A stretch of 64,000 nucleotides of DNA, taken from Thiohalobacter sp. (GTDB lineage: Bacteria; Pseudomonadota; Gammaproteobacteria; Thiohalobacterales; Thiohalobacteraceae). The notes under the pieces are model-generated. The model was not told the origin of the DNA, did no database searches, and worked only from the letters and a program-made list of their open reading frames with translations. Positions 42,697 to 52,069 of this stretch are shown one piece after another; position 1 is the first letter of the stretch, and each line of letters begins with the position of its first letter. The DNA lies in the NCBI RefSeq assembly GCF_027000115.1, contig NZ_JALTON010000013.1, positions 1 through 64,000 on the forward strand, in the 5' to 3' direction. The translations under genes were made by a program, and so were the position numbers.

Positions 42697-44235
42697 TCAG
42701 CCGACGATCCGGACCGCGCCCTCGCGGCGCGGATCGGCCGCGGCCTCGAAGCCCTGCCCGCGCTGTGCCACGGCGTGCACGCCCCCGAAAAACAGGCTGC
42801 TGCCCGGCCACAGCCGGTGGTCCGGCCAGTGCCGAAGCAGTCGCTCGACCTCCTCGGGCGCGAAGCCGCCCTCGATGTCCAGGTGCCCGCCCTCGGGATG
42901 CACCCGCGGATGCAGCACGGCGGCTTCCAGCGGCAGGCCCTGGTCAATCAGCCGGCTGATCACCTGCAGCAGCGCGGTGCGGATGCGATTGGAGCCACCG
43001 GAGCCGAGCACCACCCGCTCCCCCTCCGGCGCCACCAGCAGGCCCGGCGCCATCATGGAAGTGAGCCGGGTATCGGGCATCCACTGATGGAAACCGCGCG
43101 GATTGAGGTCGGCCTCGCCCAGCATGTTGTTGAGCATGATGCCGGTATCCGGAATCAGGTGGCCGCAGCCCTCGCCGTTGCTGGCCGTGAGTCCCGCACA
43201 GTTGCCATCGCCATCCATGACGCTGAGATGGGTGGTGCCACGACGTGCGGCCAGCCGGCCCTCGATGTCGCGGGCATGGCGCGCGATCAAGACATCGTCC
43301 AGCGCGGGCAGGCCCGAAGACGTCGCCAGGCCCTCGCGTCGGCAGGTTTCCGTTTCTGCCATGACCTCGACCAGGGTTTCCAGGTCGGGAGCGCCGTCCG
43401 TGGTCACCGCCTCCGCCAGCCGCAGTCCCAGCGCCACCAGCAGGCCACCGCTGGCCGGCGGCGGATTGGTGAGCAGGCGCCAGCCGCGATAGTCCACCGC
43501 CAGGGGTTCCCGCAGTATGACCCGGTAACTCGCCAGCGCCTCGCGATCCAGCAGCCCATGCTCCGCGCACAGCCGCGCGATCAGCTCGGCGATGTCACCC
43601 TCGTAGAAGGCGCGGTCGCCCTCGCTGGCCAGGAATTCCAATACCTCGGCCAGCAGGGGTTGCCGCAGCAGCGCGCCCTCGCCCGGCACCTCCCCGTCGG
43701 CATCGCAGAAGACGGCGCGCGCCTCGGGCGTGGCCCGGTAGATGGGCGCCACGATGCCGAAGGCATGGGCCTGCATGGCATTGATGCGTACGCCCTCGCG
43801 CGCCAGCGTGCAGGCCGGCTCGACCAGCCGCCGCATCGGCAACCGGCACTGGCTGCGCCGGATCTCGAACAGGCCGCGCACCACGCCGGGCACGGCTGCA
43901 GAGCCCAGGCCGATGTGGAACTCCTGGCGGGCGGTGCCGAAATCGGCCTCGATGGGGTGAAAATCCAGCGCGCCCCGCGCCCGCCGCCGGCGCGGGGTCT
44001 GGGCGAAGAAGTCGAACAGTCGGGCCGGGCCGGATGCCGGCTGCGCCAGCAGGAAGCCGCCGCCGCCCAGCGAGGTCAGCACGGGCTCGGCGGCGCAGGC
44101 CGCCAGCAGCCCGGCCACCACGGCGTCGAAGGCATTGCCCCCTTCGGCCAGGATCTCTGCGGCGGCCTCGGCCGTGGCCGGATGACCGGCCGCGACCGCG
44201 CCCGCCCTGCGCCCATTGACTCCGCTCACCGTCAC
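42697..44235 (-). CDS. ggt: Gamma-glutamyltransferase-family protein
   Basis: A 512-residue Ntn-hydrolase of the gamma-glutamyltranspeptidase family. The large-subunit part shows GHPATAEAAAEILAEGGNAFDAVV and LGGGGFLLA; self-cleavage would occur before the Thr in ARRGTTHLSVMDGDGN, and the small subunit contains MLNNMLGEADLNPRGF and LGSGGSNRIRTA. Unlike secreted GGT it has no signal peptide and probably stays in the cytoplasm, where substrates could be glutathione-like or unrelated acylases. The GTG at 44235 sits 1 base after the mltG stop; a second GTG at 44229 is possible. Confidence 0.88.
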   Translation of the reverse strand: MTVSGVNGRRAGAVAAGHPATAEAAAEILAEGGNAFDAVVAGLLAACAAEPVLTSLGGGGFLLAQPASGPARLFDFFAQTPRRRRARGALDFHPIEADFGTARQEFHIGLGSAAVPGVVRGLFEIRRSQCRLPMRRLVEPACTLAREGVRINAMQAHAFGIVAPIYRATPEARAVFCDADGEVPGEGALLRQPLLAEVLEFLASEGDRAFYEGDIAELIARLCAEHGLLDREALASYRVILREPLAVDYRGWRLLTNPPPASGGLLVALGLRLAEAVTTDGAPDLETLVEVMAETETCRREGLATSSGLPALDDVLIARHARDIEGRLAARRGTTHLSVMDGDGNCAGLTASNGEGCGHLIPDTGIMLNNMLGEADLNPRGFHQWMPDTRLTSMMAPGLLVAPEGERVVLGSGGSNRIRTALLQVISRLIDQGLPLEAAVLHPRVHPEGGHLDIEGGFAPEEVERLLRHWPDHRLWPGSSLFFGGVHAVAQRGQGFEAAADPRREGAVRIVG

Positions 44236-44236
44236 A

Positions 44237-45244
44237 TCAGCGACCAAGCTGGTACTTGCGCACCGCGCGGTTGTGCTCGGCCAGGGTCGCCGAGAACTGG
44301 TGGGAACCGTCGCCGCGGGCGACGAAATAGAGGGCATCGCCCGGCGCCGGATGCAGCACGGCTTCGATGGCCGCACGCCCCGGCAAGGCGATGGGCGTGG
44401 GCGGGAGCCCCTTGCGGGTGTAGGTGTTGTAGGGCGTGTCCCGGCGCAGGTCCCGGCGGCGGATGTTGCCGTCGAAGTCCGCGCCCATGCCGTAGATCAC
44501 CGTCGGGTCCGTCTGCAACCGCATGCCTCGCTGCAAGCGACGGATGAATACCCCGGCAATCTGCGGCCGTTCGCTGGCCAGTCCTGTTTCCTTTTCGACA
44601 ATGGAGGCAAGAATCAGGGCGTCGTAAGGCGTCTTCAATGGCAGATCCGGATCACGGCGCTCCCAGACTTTCGCCAGGTAGTCGGCCATGGCCTGATAGG
44701 CACGTCGCAGCACGGCGCGATCCGGCGTGCCGCGGGGGAAGTGGTAGGTATCGGGCAGGAAGCGGCCCTCGGGGTGGCCCGGCGGCAGATCCAGGGTCGC
44801 CAGCAGATCGGCATCGGGCACACCGTCCAGGGTATGCTGCAGAAACTCCAGGCCGCGCAGATAGGCCCGCAACTGGGGCACGGTCCAGCCCTCGACGATG
44901 GTCACCGGATACTGGATGACGGCCCCGCGGGTAAAGCGCTCGAGCAGTTGCGCTGGCCGGACGCCCGGTTCGATGCGGTACTCGCCGGGCTGGATGCGAC
45001 CCGCGAGGCCCGATTCGCGACCCAGCCAGACCAGATACCCTGGCCGTTCGAGCAGACCTTCCGCCGCCAGTCCTCGGGCAACACCCTGCAGGGAATCGCC
45101 GCGCGCGATCTCGAACACCAGGGGCGAATCGACCGCGAGCGGTGTCTCCAGGAAACGGTCATAGTCCAGCTTCAGCCACAGCGCGCCGGCGGCCACGGCC
45201 ACGAGCAGCAAGGCGAGTCCGATCAGGAGCGGGCGCCGGATCAC
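44237..45244 (-). CDS. mltG: Endolytic murein transglycosylase MltG
   Basis: A 335-residue inner-membrane enzyme that cuts nascent glycan strands. One membrane segment (about 5-24) is followed by a LysM-like domain (about 35-110) and the YceG catalytic domain with ILASIVEKETGLASERPQIAGVF, where the Glu is catalytic, and QTDPTVIYGMG plus PYNTYTRKGLPPTPI. The start is a GTG at 45244 overlapping the pabC stop as GTGA, with GGAGAAG 5 bases upstream; an ATG at 45271 would overlap pabC by 31 bp. Order pabC-mltG agrees with E. coli. Confidence 0.95.
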   Translation of the reverse strand: MIRRPLLIGLALLLVAVAAGALWLKLDYDRFLETPLAVDSPLVFEIARGDSLQGVARGLAAEGLLERPGYLVWLGRESGLAGRIQPGEYRIEPGVRPAQLLERFTRGAVIQYPVTIVEGWTVPQLRAYLRGLEFLQHTLDGVPDADLLATLDLPPGHPEGRFLPDTYHFPRGTPDRAVLRRAYQAMADYLAKVWERRDPDLPLKTPYDALILASIVEKETGLASERPQIAGVFIRRLQRGMRLQTDPTVIYGMGADFDGNIRRRDLRRDTPYNTYTRKGLPPTPIALPGRAAIEAVLHPAPGDALYFVARGDGSHQFSATLAEHNRAVRKYQLGR

Positions 45245-46089
45245 GGCCGCTTCTCCGTTCCGACCAGCCATGCATGCAGCCGTTCACGCAACCGATCGGC
45301 CAGCGGGGAAACGGGCAACGGCCGCCCATCCAGTTCCGCGACCGGGCGCAGCCCGATCAGGCTGTTGGTGAGCAGCAGGCCGGCAGCACCCTGAAGTGCC
45401 TCGATGGTCACCGGGCGCACTGTACAGGGAATGCCTGCCGCGGCACAGCATCCCATGAGCGCCCCGCGCATGACGCCCGCGACGCCGCACCGCGACAGCT
45501 CGGGCGTGACCAGCGTGCCGTCGTCCCCGATCAGGAACAGGTTACTGCGTGTGCCCTCGATGACATGACCCTCCGTATCCAGCAGCAGGCCCTCGTCGCA
45601 GCCCATTGCCTGAACCTCGCGCGCCGCCAGCACCTGTTCCAGCCGGTTGAGATGCTTGATGCCGGCCAGCAGCGGCTGATGACCCAGCCGCAGCGTACAG
45701 GTGCGCAGTCGTGCACCCTGACCATCGAACCGCAGCAGTCCCTCGGGCCAGGGGCTGAGGGTCAGCAGACGACGCACGCGAACGGCCTCAGGCGGCGCGT
45801 ACCCGCGGCCGCCGGTGCCCCGGGTCAACTGCAGCCTGAGCACCGCGGTCGCCCACCCGCTCGCCAGTGCGCGCATCTCGGCTGCCAGCAGGGCACGCTC
45901 GGGCATGGGCAGCCCCAGTCGCTCGCAGCCCCGAGCCAGTCGGTCCAGATGGGCCTCCAGCAGTTCCACCCGCCCGTCGACCACGGCACAGGTCTCGAAC
46001 AGGCCATCGCCATAGTCGAGGCCGCGATCCGGCAGCGGCAGGGAATCGGCGGGCCGGCCGTCTATCCATGTCTGCACCCGCTCGCTCAT
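45241..46089 (-). CDS. pabC: Aminodeoxychorismate lyase
   Basis: A 282-residue PLP enzyme of fold type IV that releases p-aminobenzoate and pyruvate from aminodeoxychorismate. DRGLDYGDGLFETCAV opens the fold; the PLP Lys is in LAGIKHLNRLEQVLA, and EGTRSNLFL with GVMRGALM completes the signature. It follows pabB with a 4-bp gap and overlaps mltG by 4 bp. Both supply folate synthesis next to the fatty-acid genes, a common gammaproteobacterial arrangement. Confidence 0.94.
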   Translation of the reverse strand: MSERVQTWIDGRPADSLPLPDRGLDYGDGLFETCAVVDGRVELLEAHLDRLARGCERLGLPMPERALLAAEMRALASGWATAVLRLQLTRGTGGRGYAPPEAVRVRRLLTLSPWPEGLLRFDGQGARLRTCTLRLGHQPLLAGIKHLNRLEQVLAAREVQAMGCDEGLLLDTEGHVIEGTRSNLFLIGDDGTLVTPELSRCGVAGVMRGALMGCCAAAGIPCTVRPVTIEALQGAAGLLLTNSLIGLRPVAELDGRPLPVSPLADRLRERLHAWLVGTEKRP

Positions 46090-46093
46090 ATTT

Positions 46094-47431
46094 TCATTGT
46101 GCCTCGTTCATACCCAGCGCGAGCAATAAACCCCGCGCCTTGGCACGGGTCTCTTCCAGTTCCCGCTCGGGCAGGGAGTCGGCAACGATGCCGGCACCGG
46201 CGCGCAGTGTCAGCCGTCCGTCGGCCAGCTCCAGGGTACGAATCAGGATGTTCAGGTCCAGGCTGCCGTCGCGGTTGAGATAACCCATTGAACCGGTATA
46301 GGCCCGGCGAGGCACGCCCTCCAGTTCGCCGATGATCTGCATGCAGCGCACCTTGGGACAGCCGGTAATGGTACCGCCGGGAAACAGGGCGCGGATCACC
46401 CCGCCCGGCGTGACCTCCGGTCGCAGTCGGCCGCGCACGTTGGAGACGATGTGATGCACATGGGCATAGTGCTCCAGCACCATCAACTCGTCGACCGCCA
46501 CGCTGCCGTACTCGCTCACCCGCCCCAAATCGTTGCGTTCCAGGTCGATGAGCATGACGTGCTCGGCGCGCTCCTTGGGATGCGCCAGCAGCTCGCGAGA
46601 CAGCCGGGCATCGCCAGCGGAATCCGCGCCGCGCGGGCGGGTGCCGGCAATCGGCCGGGTGCTGATCTCTCCCTGACGCACCCGCACCAGCCGCTCCGGC
46701 GAGGAACTGACGACGGCCCGCTCGGGATGCAGGCTGAGGCCGTTGAAGGGGCCGGGATTGTGCCGGCGCAGGGACCGGTACAGCGCAATCGCCGCCTCGC
46801 GCGGACAGGCTCCCTCCCACAGCCGCGACAGGTTGGCCTGGAAGATGTCACCGTCGCGGATGTAGTCGAGTGCGCGTGCCACGGCCTCGAGATAGCGCTC
46901 GGGCGGTTCTTCTGCCAGCCGCACCTCGGGCAGTTCGCACGGAGGTTCGAGCCCACGAGCCGCCTCGACGTCGGCACGCAGGGCCTCCAGGCAGTCGGAC
47001 CGACCGGGCTCGGCCACCAGCCAGCAGCGTCCTTGCGCGCGGTCCCGTATCAGCGCCGCGGGGCAGCGCTCGGCGAAGGCGACCAGCTCGCCGGCTGCCG
47101 GCATGGGGATGTCGAGCACCGGTTCGATCTCGGCCGCCAGCTCGTACCCCAGGAACAGGAACCAGCCGCCGAGGAAGGGCAGCCCACTGTCCGATCCCGG
47201 CAGACGCTCGCCCTGCCAGGCGGCATCGAGTCGGGCGAGAAAGTCGCTGCGGTCGCCGGCGCGCTGCTCGATGCGACCCTCGGGGCAAGCCATCAGGATA
47301 TCGAAACGCCCCTGGGGGCCGCCGGAGGCACTGTCGAGCAGATGCGGATAGCGGCCGGGAAAGGCCGCCTGGACCCGTGCGGGGTCCAGCTCGGCAATGG
47401 GTTCGATCAGTGGCTGTGGGGAATGCGCCAT
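46094..47431 (-). CDS. pabB: Aminodeoxychorismate synthase component I
   Basis: A 445-residue chorismate-using enzyme making aminodeoxychorismate with the glutaminase PabA. Conserved stretches are IFQANLSRLWEG, STRPIAGTRPRG, HVMLIDLERNDLGRVS and FPGGTITGCPKVRCMQIIGELEG. The PIAGT form is typical of PabB. Two starts are possible: GTG at 47458, overlapping the fabF stop as GTGA, or ATG at 47431 (MAHSPQPLIEP). I list the ATG since the GTG has its purine tract directly against it; coupling to fabF would favour the GTG. Confidence 0.92.
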   Translation of the reverse strand: MAHSPQPLIEPIAELDPARVQAAFPGRYPHLLDSASGGPQGRFDILMACPEGRIEQRAGDRSDFLARLDAAWQGERLPGSDSGLPFLGGWFLFLGYELAAEIEPVLDIPMPAAGELVAFAERCPAALIRDRAQGRCWLVAEPGRSDCLEALRADVEAARGLEPPCELPEVRLAEEPPERYLEAVARALDYIRDGDIFQANLSRLWEGACPREAAIALYRSLRRHNPGPFNGLSLHPERAVVSSSPERLVRVRQGEISTRPIAGTRPRGADSAGDARLSRELLAHPKERAEHVMLIDLERNDLGRVSEYGSVAVDELMVLEHYAHVHHIVSNVRGRLRPEVTPGGVIRALFPGGTITGCPKVRCMQIIGELEGVPRRAYTGSMGYLNRDGSLDLNILIRTLELADGRLTLRAGAGIVADSLPERELEETRAKARGLLLALGMNEAQ

Positions 47432-47454
47432 GCCGACAGCGGCGCCCCGCCGGA

Positions 47455-48696
47455 TCACTCCGGACGGCGCAGTACCAGGGTGCCGTTGGTGCCGCCGAAG
47501 CCGAAGGAGTTCGACAGGGCCACGTCGATCTTCATCGGCCGCGCCTCGTTGGGTACATAGTCGAGATCGCAGTCCGGGTCCGGCGTCCGGTAGTTGATGG
47601 TCGGCGGCGCCACCTGATCACGGATGGCCAGCGCGCTGAACACGGCCTCGATGCCGCCGGCCGCGCCGAGCAGATGGCCGGTCATGGACTTGGTGGAACT
47701 CATCGCCAGCCGATGGGCATGCTCGCCGAAGGCTGCCTTCACAGCCTCCGTCTCGGCCTTGTCCCCGGCCGGGGTGGAGGTGCCGTGGGCATTGATGTAG
47801 TCCACGTCCTCGGGATTCAGGCCGGCGTCGTGAAGCGCGTTCAGCATGCAGCGGTACGCGCCCTCCCCGCCCTCCGCGGGCTGGGTCATGTGATGGGCGT
47901 CACCGCTCATGCCGTAGCCGAGCACCTCGGCATAGATGTTGGCACCACGGGCCTTTGCGTGCTCGTATTCCTCCAGCACCACAACGCCGGCACCGTCTCC
48001 GAGCACGAAGCCGTCACGCTCCTTGTCGAAGGGACGGCTGGCGCCCTGCGGATCGTCGTTGCGGGTGGACAGTGCTCGCGCTGCCGCGAAGCCGCCCAGA
48101 CCCAGGGGCGTACTGGCCATTTCCGCGCCACCGGCCACCATGATGTCGGCATCGCCATAAGCGATGAAGCGCGCAGCCTGGCCAATGTTGTGGGTGCCCG
48201 TGGTGCAGGCAGTGACGATGGCGATGTTCGGGCCCTTGAACCCCTCCATGATGGAAAGGTTGCCCGAGATCATGTTGATGATCGACGAAGGCACGAAGAA
48301 GGGCGAGATCTTGCGCGGCCCCCTGGCCAACAGGTTGGCATGGTTCTCCTCGATGGTGTGCAGGCCACCGATCCCGGAGCCGATGGCCACGCCGATGCGC
48401 CCGGCATTGGCCTCGGTCACCTCGAAGCCGGAATCGGCGATGGCCTGCTTGCCGGCGGCGATGCCGTAATGGATGAAGGGATCCATCTTTCGGGCATCCT
48501 TGCTCGACATGTACTCGGTCACGTCGAAGCCTTCAATGGTGCCGCCAAAACGCACGCTGAACTCCGAGACATCGAAGCGGTCGATGGGCCGGATACCGCT
48601 GTGCCCCGCGAGAATGTTGTCCCAGGCTTCCTTGAGGTTCAGACCGACGGGCGAGACGATCCCCATGCCGGTGATGACGACGCGTCGTTTGGACAA
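47455..48696 (-). CDS. fabF: Beta-ketoacyl-ACP synthase II
   Basis: A 413-residue condensing enzyme that extends acyl-ACP with malonyl-ACP. The nucleophile lies in [16 protein letters not shown]; the two histidines are in [16 protein letters not shown] and [15 protein letters not shown], and [13 protein letters not shown] closes the fold. Length agrees with FabF. It follows acpP after an 89-bp gap that holds a terminator-like hairpin, which may set its level below that of acpP. Confidence 0.97.
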   Translation of the reverse strand: MSKRRVVITGMGIVSPVGLNLKEAWDNILAGHSGIRPIDRFDVSEFSVRFGGTIEGFDVTEYMSSKDARKMDPFIHYGIAAGKQAIADSGFEVTEANAGRIGVAIGSGIGGLHTIEENHANLLARGPRKISPFFVPSSIINMISGNLSIMEGFKGPNIAIVTACTTGTHNIGQAARFIAYGDADIMVAGGAEMASTPLGLGGFAAARALSTRNDDPQGASRPFDKERDGFVLGDGAGVVVLEEYEHAKARGANIYAEVLGYGMSGDAHHMTQPAEGGEGAYRCMLNALHDAGLNPEDVDYINAHGTSTPAGDKAETEAVKAAFGEHAHRLAMSSTKSMTGHLLGAAGGIEAVFSALAIRDQVAPPTINYRTPDPDCDLDYVPNEARPMKIDVALSNSFGFGGTNGTLVLRRPE

Positions 48697-48721
48697 GCCG
48701 GTATCCCTTCTGCTGCTTCAG

Positions 48722-48758
48722 GCAAAGAAAATGCCGCGACCACTGACGTGGTTGCGGC
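48722..48758 (-). terminator. Terminator-like hairpin between acpP and fabF
   Basis: On the minus strand GCCGCAACCAC and GTGGTCGCGGC (one mismatch) form a stem around GTCA, followed by ATTTTCTTT. It starts 28 bases after the acpP stop and could act as partial terminator, giving more acpP than fabF message. Confidence 0.65.
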
Positions 48759-48785
48759 GTGGGTCTTTCCCGCTGCCCGGGCCTG

Positions 48786-49022
48786 TCAGCCCAGGTTTGC
48801 GTTGATGTAGTCGATCGCCTGCTGGACGGTGGTGATCTTTTCGGCCTCTTCGTCCGGAATCTCGCACTCGAATTCTTCCTCGAGGGCCATGACCAGTTCC
48901 ACGGTATCCAGGGAATCGGCGCCGAGATCGTCCACGAAAGAGGCCTGGTTGGTGACTTCGTCTTCCTTCACGCCGAGCTGTTCGACAACGATCTTCTTGA
49001 CGCGTTCTTCGACATTACTCAT
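48786..49022 (-). CDS. acpP: Acyl carrier protein
   Basis: A 78-residue acidic carrier protein. The phosphopantetheine Ser is in [20 protein letters not shown]; the start reads [20 protein letters not shown]. Length and sequence are canonical. GGAGGA lies 9 bases before the ATG at 49022. It carries acyl chains for FabD, FabH, FabG, FabF and PlsX, all encoded around it. A separate promoter candidate lies at 49068-49097. Confidence 0.98.
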   Translation of the reverse strand: MSNVEERVKKIVVEQLGVKEDEVTNQASFVDDLGADSLDTVELVMALEEEFECEIPDEEAEKITTVQQAIDYINANLG

Positions 49023-49067
49023 GACAAAAAAATCCTCCAAGATTCCGGCCGCAGGAGCCGCGGCGGT

Positions 49068-49097
49068 ATTGTATTGAAAAGGCTGGCGCCGTGCCAG
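49068..49097 (-). promoter_or_regulatory. Promoter candidate for acpP
   Basis: On the minus strand CTGGCA, an 18-base spacer and TACAAT precede the acpP ATG by about 45 bases. The fabG-acpP gap (184 bp) is otherwise empty. acpP has its own promoter in E. coli. Confidence 0.45.
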
Positions 49098-49206
49098 TCG
49101 CGGGACGCATCCATTGCGGCTGCCTTCCCATAGCCGTCACGGCTGAATATCTTCCTTCATTTCAACCTGATAACCCGATAACCTCGAACCGTTCACATGC
49201 GGCCGT

Positions 49207-49950
49207 TCAGGCCATGTGCATGCCACCGTTGACGTGCAGCGTCTCGCCGGTGATGTAGGCCGCGTCCGGCGAAGCCAGGAAGGCCACGGCGCGCGCGATG
49301 TCCTCGGCCGCACCCAAGCGGCCGAGCGGAATGTTGTCCAGCAGCGCGGCACGCTGTTCCTCGGACAGCGCACGGGTCATGTCGGTGTCGATGAAACCGG
49401 GCGCGACCGTGTTGACCGTGATCCCGCGGGATCCGACCTCGCGGGCCAGCGACTTGGCGAAACCGATCATGCCCGCCTTTGCGGCCGCATAGTTGGTCTG
49501 GCCCGGATTGCCGGTGGCACCGACCACCGAGGCGATATTGATGATGCGTCCGTGGCGTGCCTTCATCATGGCGCGCAGGCAGGCCTTGCTCAGGCGGAAC
49601 ACCGAATTCAGGTTGGTGTCGATAACCGCGTCCCACTCCTCGTCCTTCATGCGCATGAGCAGGTTGTCGCGGGTGATGCCGGCGTTGTTGACGAGGATAC
49701 TCGGCGCACCGAATTCCCCGGCGATCGCCTTCGTGAGTGCGTCGATGCTGTCGGGGTCCGTTACGTTCAGAACCTTGCCCGCCCCCTTGACCCCGGCCTC
49801 GGCAAGGGCGGCATCGATGGCCTGGGCGCCGGCCTCGGTGGTGGCGGTGCCGATCACGGTCGCCCCGCGGGCGCCCAGCTCCAGCGCAATCGCGCGGCCG
49901 ATGCCGCGGCTGGCGCCGGTGACCAGTGCAATTTCGTTGTCCAGTGACAT
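49207..49950 (-). CDS. fabG: 3-oxoacyl-ACP reductase
   Basis: A 247-residue short-chain dehydrogenase using NADPH to reduce 3-oxoacyl-ACP. The cofactor motif is ALVTGASRGIGRAIALEL, followed by LVNNAGITRDNLLMRM with the catalytic Ser in NIASVVGATGNPGQTNYAAAKAG, which also holds Tyr and Lys. VAPGFIDTDMT completes the FabG signature. It follows fabD by 34 bp. Confidence 0.97.
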   Translation of the reverse strand: MSLDNEIALVTGASRGIGRAIALELGARGATVIGTATTEAGAQAIDAALAEAGVKGAGKVLNVTDPDSIDALTKAIAGEFGAPSILVNNAGITRDNLLMRMKDEEWDAVIDTNLNSVFRLSKACLRAMMKARHGRIINIASVVGATGNPGQTNYAAAKAGMIGFAKSLAREVGSRGITVNTVAPGFIDTDMTRALSEEQRAALLDNIPLGRLGAAEDIARAVAFLASPDAAYITGETLHVNGGMHMA

Positions 49951-49984
49951 GGCTTCGCTCTCCCGCTGGATCGATGCAGTGAGT

Positions 49985-50917
49985 TCAGTCGGCCTGCAGC
50001 GCAGCGGCCAGGGAATCGGGATCCTCCACCGCCAATGCCTGCAACTGCCGGTCGATGCGCTTGTTGAGGCCGGTGAGCACCTTGCCCGGCCCCAGTTCGA
50101 TCACCGTGCTCGCGCCGCCGGCGGCCAGCGCGCGGATGGTCTCCACCCAGCGCACCGGGCTGTGTAGCTGCAGCCTCAGCGCCTCGCGGATGCCGTCCGG
50201 GTCGTCGTGGGTGGCGACATCCACGTTGTGCAGCACCGGGATTCGGGGCTTGATGATCTTCACGCCCGCCAGCACCTCGGCCAGGCGTTCGGCCGCCGGC
50301 GCCATCAGCGTACAGTGCGAAGGTACGCTGACCGGCAATACCAGTGCGCGCCTTGCCCCGGCAGCCTTCGCCGCCGCGGTCGCGCGCGCCACTGCCTCGG
50401 CATGGCCCGCGATGACCACCTGGCCGGGCGAGTTGAAGTTCACCGGCTCCAGCACCTGTCCCTGCGCCTCGGCCTCGCACAGGGCGCGTACCTGATCGTC
50501 GTCCAGGCCCAGGATGGCGGCCATGGCGCCCGTGCCTTCGGGGACCGCTTCCTGCATGGCGCGAGCCCGCGCCTCGACGACCTTTACCGCATCGGCAAAC
50601 GGCAGGGTGTCGGCCGCGACCAGTGCGCTGTACTCGCCCAGGCTGTGACCGGCCATCGCCACCGGCATCGGACCGCCGGCCGCCTGCCACACCCGCCACA
50701 CAGCCACCCCCGCCGCCAGCATCGCCGGCTGCGTACGGTCGGTGCGGTTCAGCGCCTCGGCCGGACCCTGCTGCACCAGTGCCCACAGGTCCTCGCCGAG
50801 CACCTCGCTGGCCTCGGCGAAGGTCTCCTGCACCTGCGGCCAGGCCTCGGCCAAGGCCGCCAGCATGCCCACACTCTGTGAACCCTGTCCAGGGAAGACT
50901 GTTGCCATCTTGCTCAT
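49985..50917 (-). CDS. fabD: Malonyl-CoA:ACP transacylase
   Basis: A 310-residue acyltransferase loading malonate onto ACP. VFPGQGSQSVGML opens the protein; the nucleophile is in AMAGHSLGEYSALVAA and the partner His is in VSVPSHCTLM. The ELGPGKVLTGLNKRI segment is typical at the end. I chose the ATG at 50917 (MSKMATVFPG) with GAGAGAA upstream. The 183-bp gap to fabH contains repeat A copy 10 and a short CTCACGC tandem repeat (51080-51097). Confidence 0.96.
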   Translation of the reverse strand: MSKMATVFPGQGSQSVGMLAALAEAWPQVQETFAEASEVLGEDLWALVQQGPAEALNRTDRTQPAMLAAGVAVWRVWQAAGGPMPVAMAGHSLGEYSALVAADTLPFADAVKVVEARARAMQEAVPEGTGAMAAILGLDDDQVRALCEAEAQGQVLEPVNFNSPGQVVIAGHAEAVARATAAAKAAGARRALVLPVSVPSHCTLMAPAAERLAEVLAGVKIIKPRIPVLHNVDVATHDDPDGIREALRLQLHSPVRWVETIRALAAGGASTVIELGPGKVLTGLNKRIDRQLQALAVEDPDSLAAALQAD

Positions 50918-50954
50918 CGTTTTCTCTCGAATGCCGGTTGTCGCAAGCACGATT

Positions 50955-50984
50955 GTTGGGCACGCTTTGCTTTGCCCAACCTAC
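50955..50984. repeat. Dispersed palindromic repeat A, copy 10, inside the fab operon
   Basis: GTTGGGCACGCTTTGC then TTTGCCCAACCTAC. The compensating change GATGGGC to GTTGGGC with GCCCATC to GCCCAAC keeps the stem paired, evidence that the hairpin matters. It lies between fabH and fabD. Confidence 0.8.
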
Positions 50985-51100
50985 CCTTCCCGGGTGAGGC
51001 GCAGAACCACATTCATGGCACCAGGCGTGTTCCGGGTTCCTCTGCCGCTATCCAGCACCACCCTCTCTCCATCTCGCATCTCACGCCTCACGCCTCATGC

Positions 51101-52069
51101 TCAAAACTTCATCAACACCGAACCCCAGGTAAAGCCACCCCCGAAGGCCTCCATCAGCACCGTTTCCCCACGCTGGATACGGCCATCGCGCACTGCGGTA
51201 TCCAGCGCCAGCGGCACCGAGGCAGCCGAGGTATTGCCCTGCTGATCGACAGTGATGACCACCCGCTCGGTCGGCATCTTGAGCTTTTTGGCAGTTGCGT
51301 TGATGATGCGGATATTGGCCTGATGCGGCACCAGCCAGTCGATGTCTGACTGCTTCAGACGATTCGCCGCCAGCGTCTCGTCGACGATGCGACCGAGGGT
51401 GTTCACGGCCATCTTGAACACCTCGTTGCCCTTCATCTCGATGTAGGCCTCGCCACCACGCAGCCGGTCGTAGCCGGATGAAACCCCGGCCGGCACGGTG
51501 AGCAGATTCTCGTAGCTGCCATCGGCATGCAGGTGGGTGGACAGGATACCCGGTTCCTCGCTCGCCTCGAGGATCACCGCGCCGGCCCCGTCGCCGAACA
51601 ATACGCAAGTGCTGCGGTCGGTCCAGTCGACGATGCGTGACAGCGTTTCAGCGCCGATCACCAGTGCGCAACGCGTGGAACCCGAGCGAATGAACTTGTC
51701 GGCCACACCGAGCGCGTACACGAAACCGGTGCACACGGCCTGCACGTCGAAGGCCGCGCAGCCATGGATGTCCAGCCGCTGCTGCACCAGACAGGCGGTG
51801 CTGGGAAAGATACGGTCGGGCGTGGTGGTGGCGACGATGATGAGGTCGATGTCTGCCGGACCCTTGCCGGCGGCTTCCATTGCCCGTCGCGCTGCGATCT
51901 CGGCCAGATCGCAGGTGGTCTGGTCGTCGGCGGCAATGTGGCGCTTCTCGATGCCGGTGCGGCTCCGGATCCACTCGTCGCTGGTATCGACCATCTGTTC
52001 GAGGTCGTGATTGGTAAGGACCTTTTCGGGCAGATAGCCACCCGTTCCCGTGATACGCGAATAAGTCAC
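51101..52069 (-). CDS. fabH: Beta-ketoacyl-ACP synthase III
   Basis: A 322-residue condensing enzyme starting fatty-acid synthesis from acyl-CoA and malonyl-ACP. The nucleophile is in [14 protein letters not shown]; His is in [13 protein letters not shown] and Asn in [15 protein letters not shown]. The start is GTG at 52069, overlapping the plsX stop (GTGA), so translation is probably coupled. Confidence 0.97.
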   Translation of the reverse strand: MTYSRITGTGGYLPEKVLTNHDLEQMVDTSDEWIRSRTGIEKRHIAADDQTTCDLAEIAARRAMEAAGKGPADIDLIIVATTTPDRIFPSTACLVQQRLDIHGCAAFDVQAVCTGFVYALGVADKFIRSGSTRCALVIGAETLSRIVDWTDRSTCVLFGDGAGAVILEASEEPGILSTHLHADGSYENLLTVPAGVSSGYDRLRGGEAYIEMKGNEVFKMAVNTLGRIVDETLAANRLKQSDIDWLVPHQANIRIINATAKKLKMPTERVVITVDQQGNTSAASVPLALDTAVRDGRIQRGETVLMEAFGGGFTWGSVLMKF

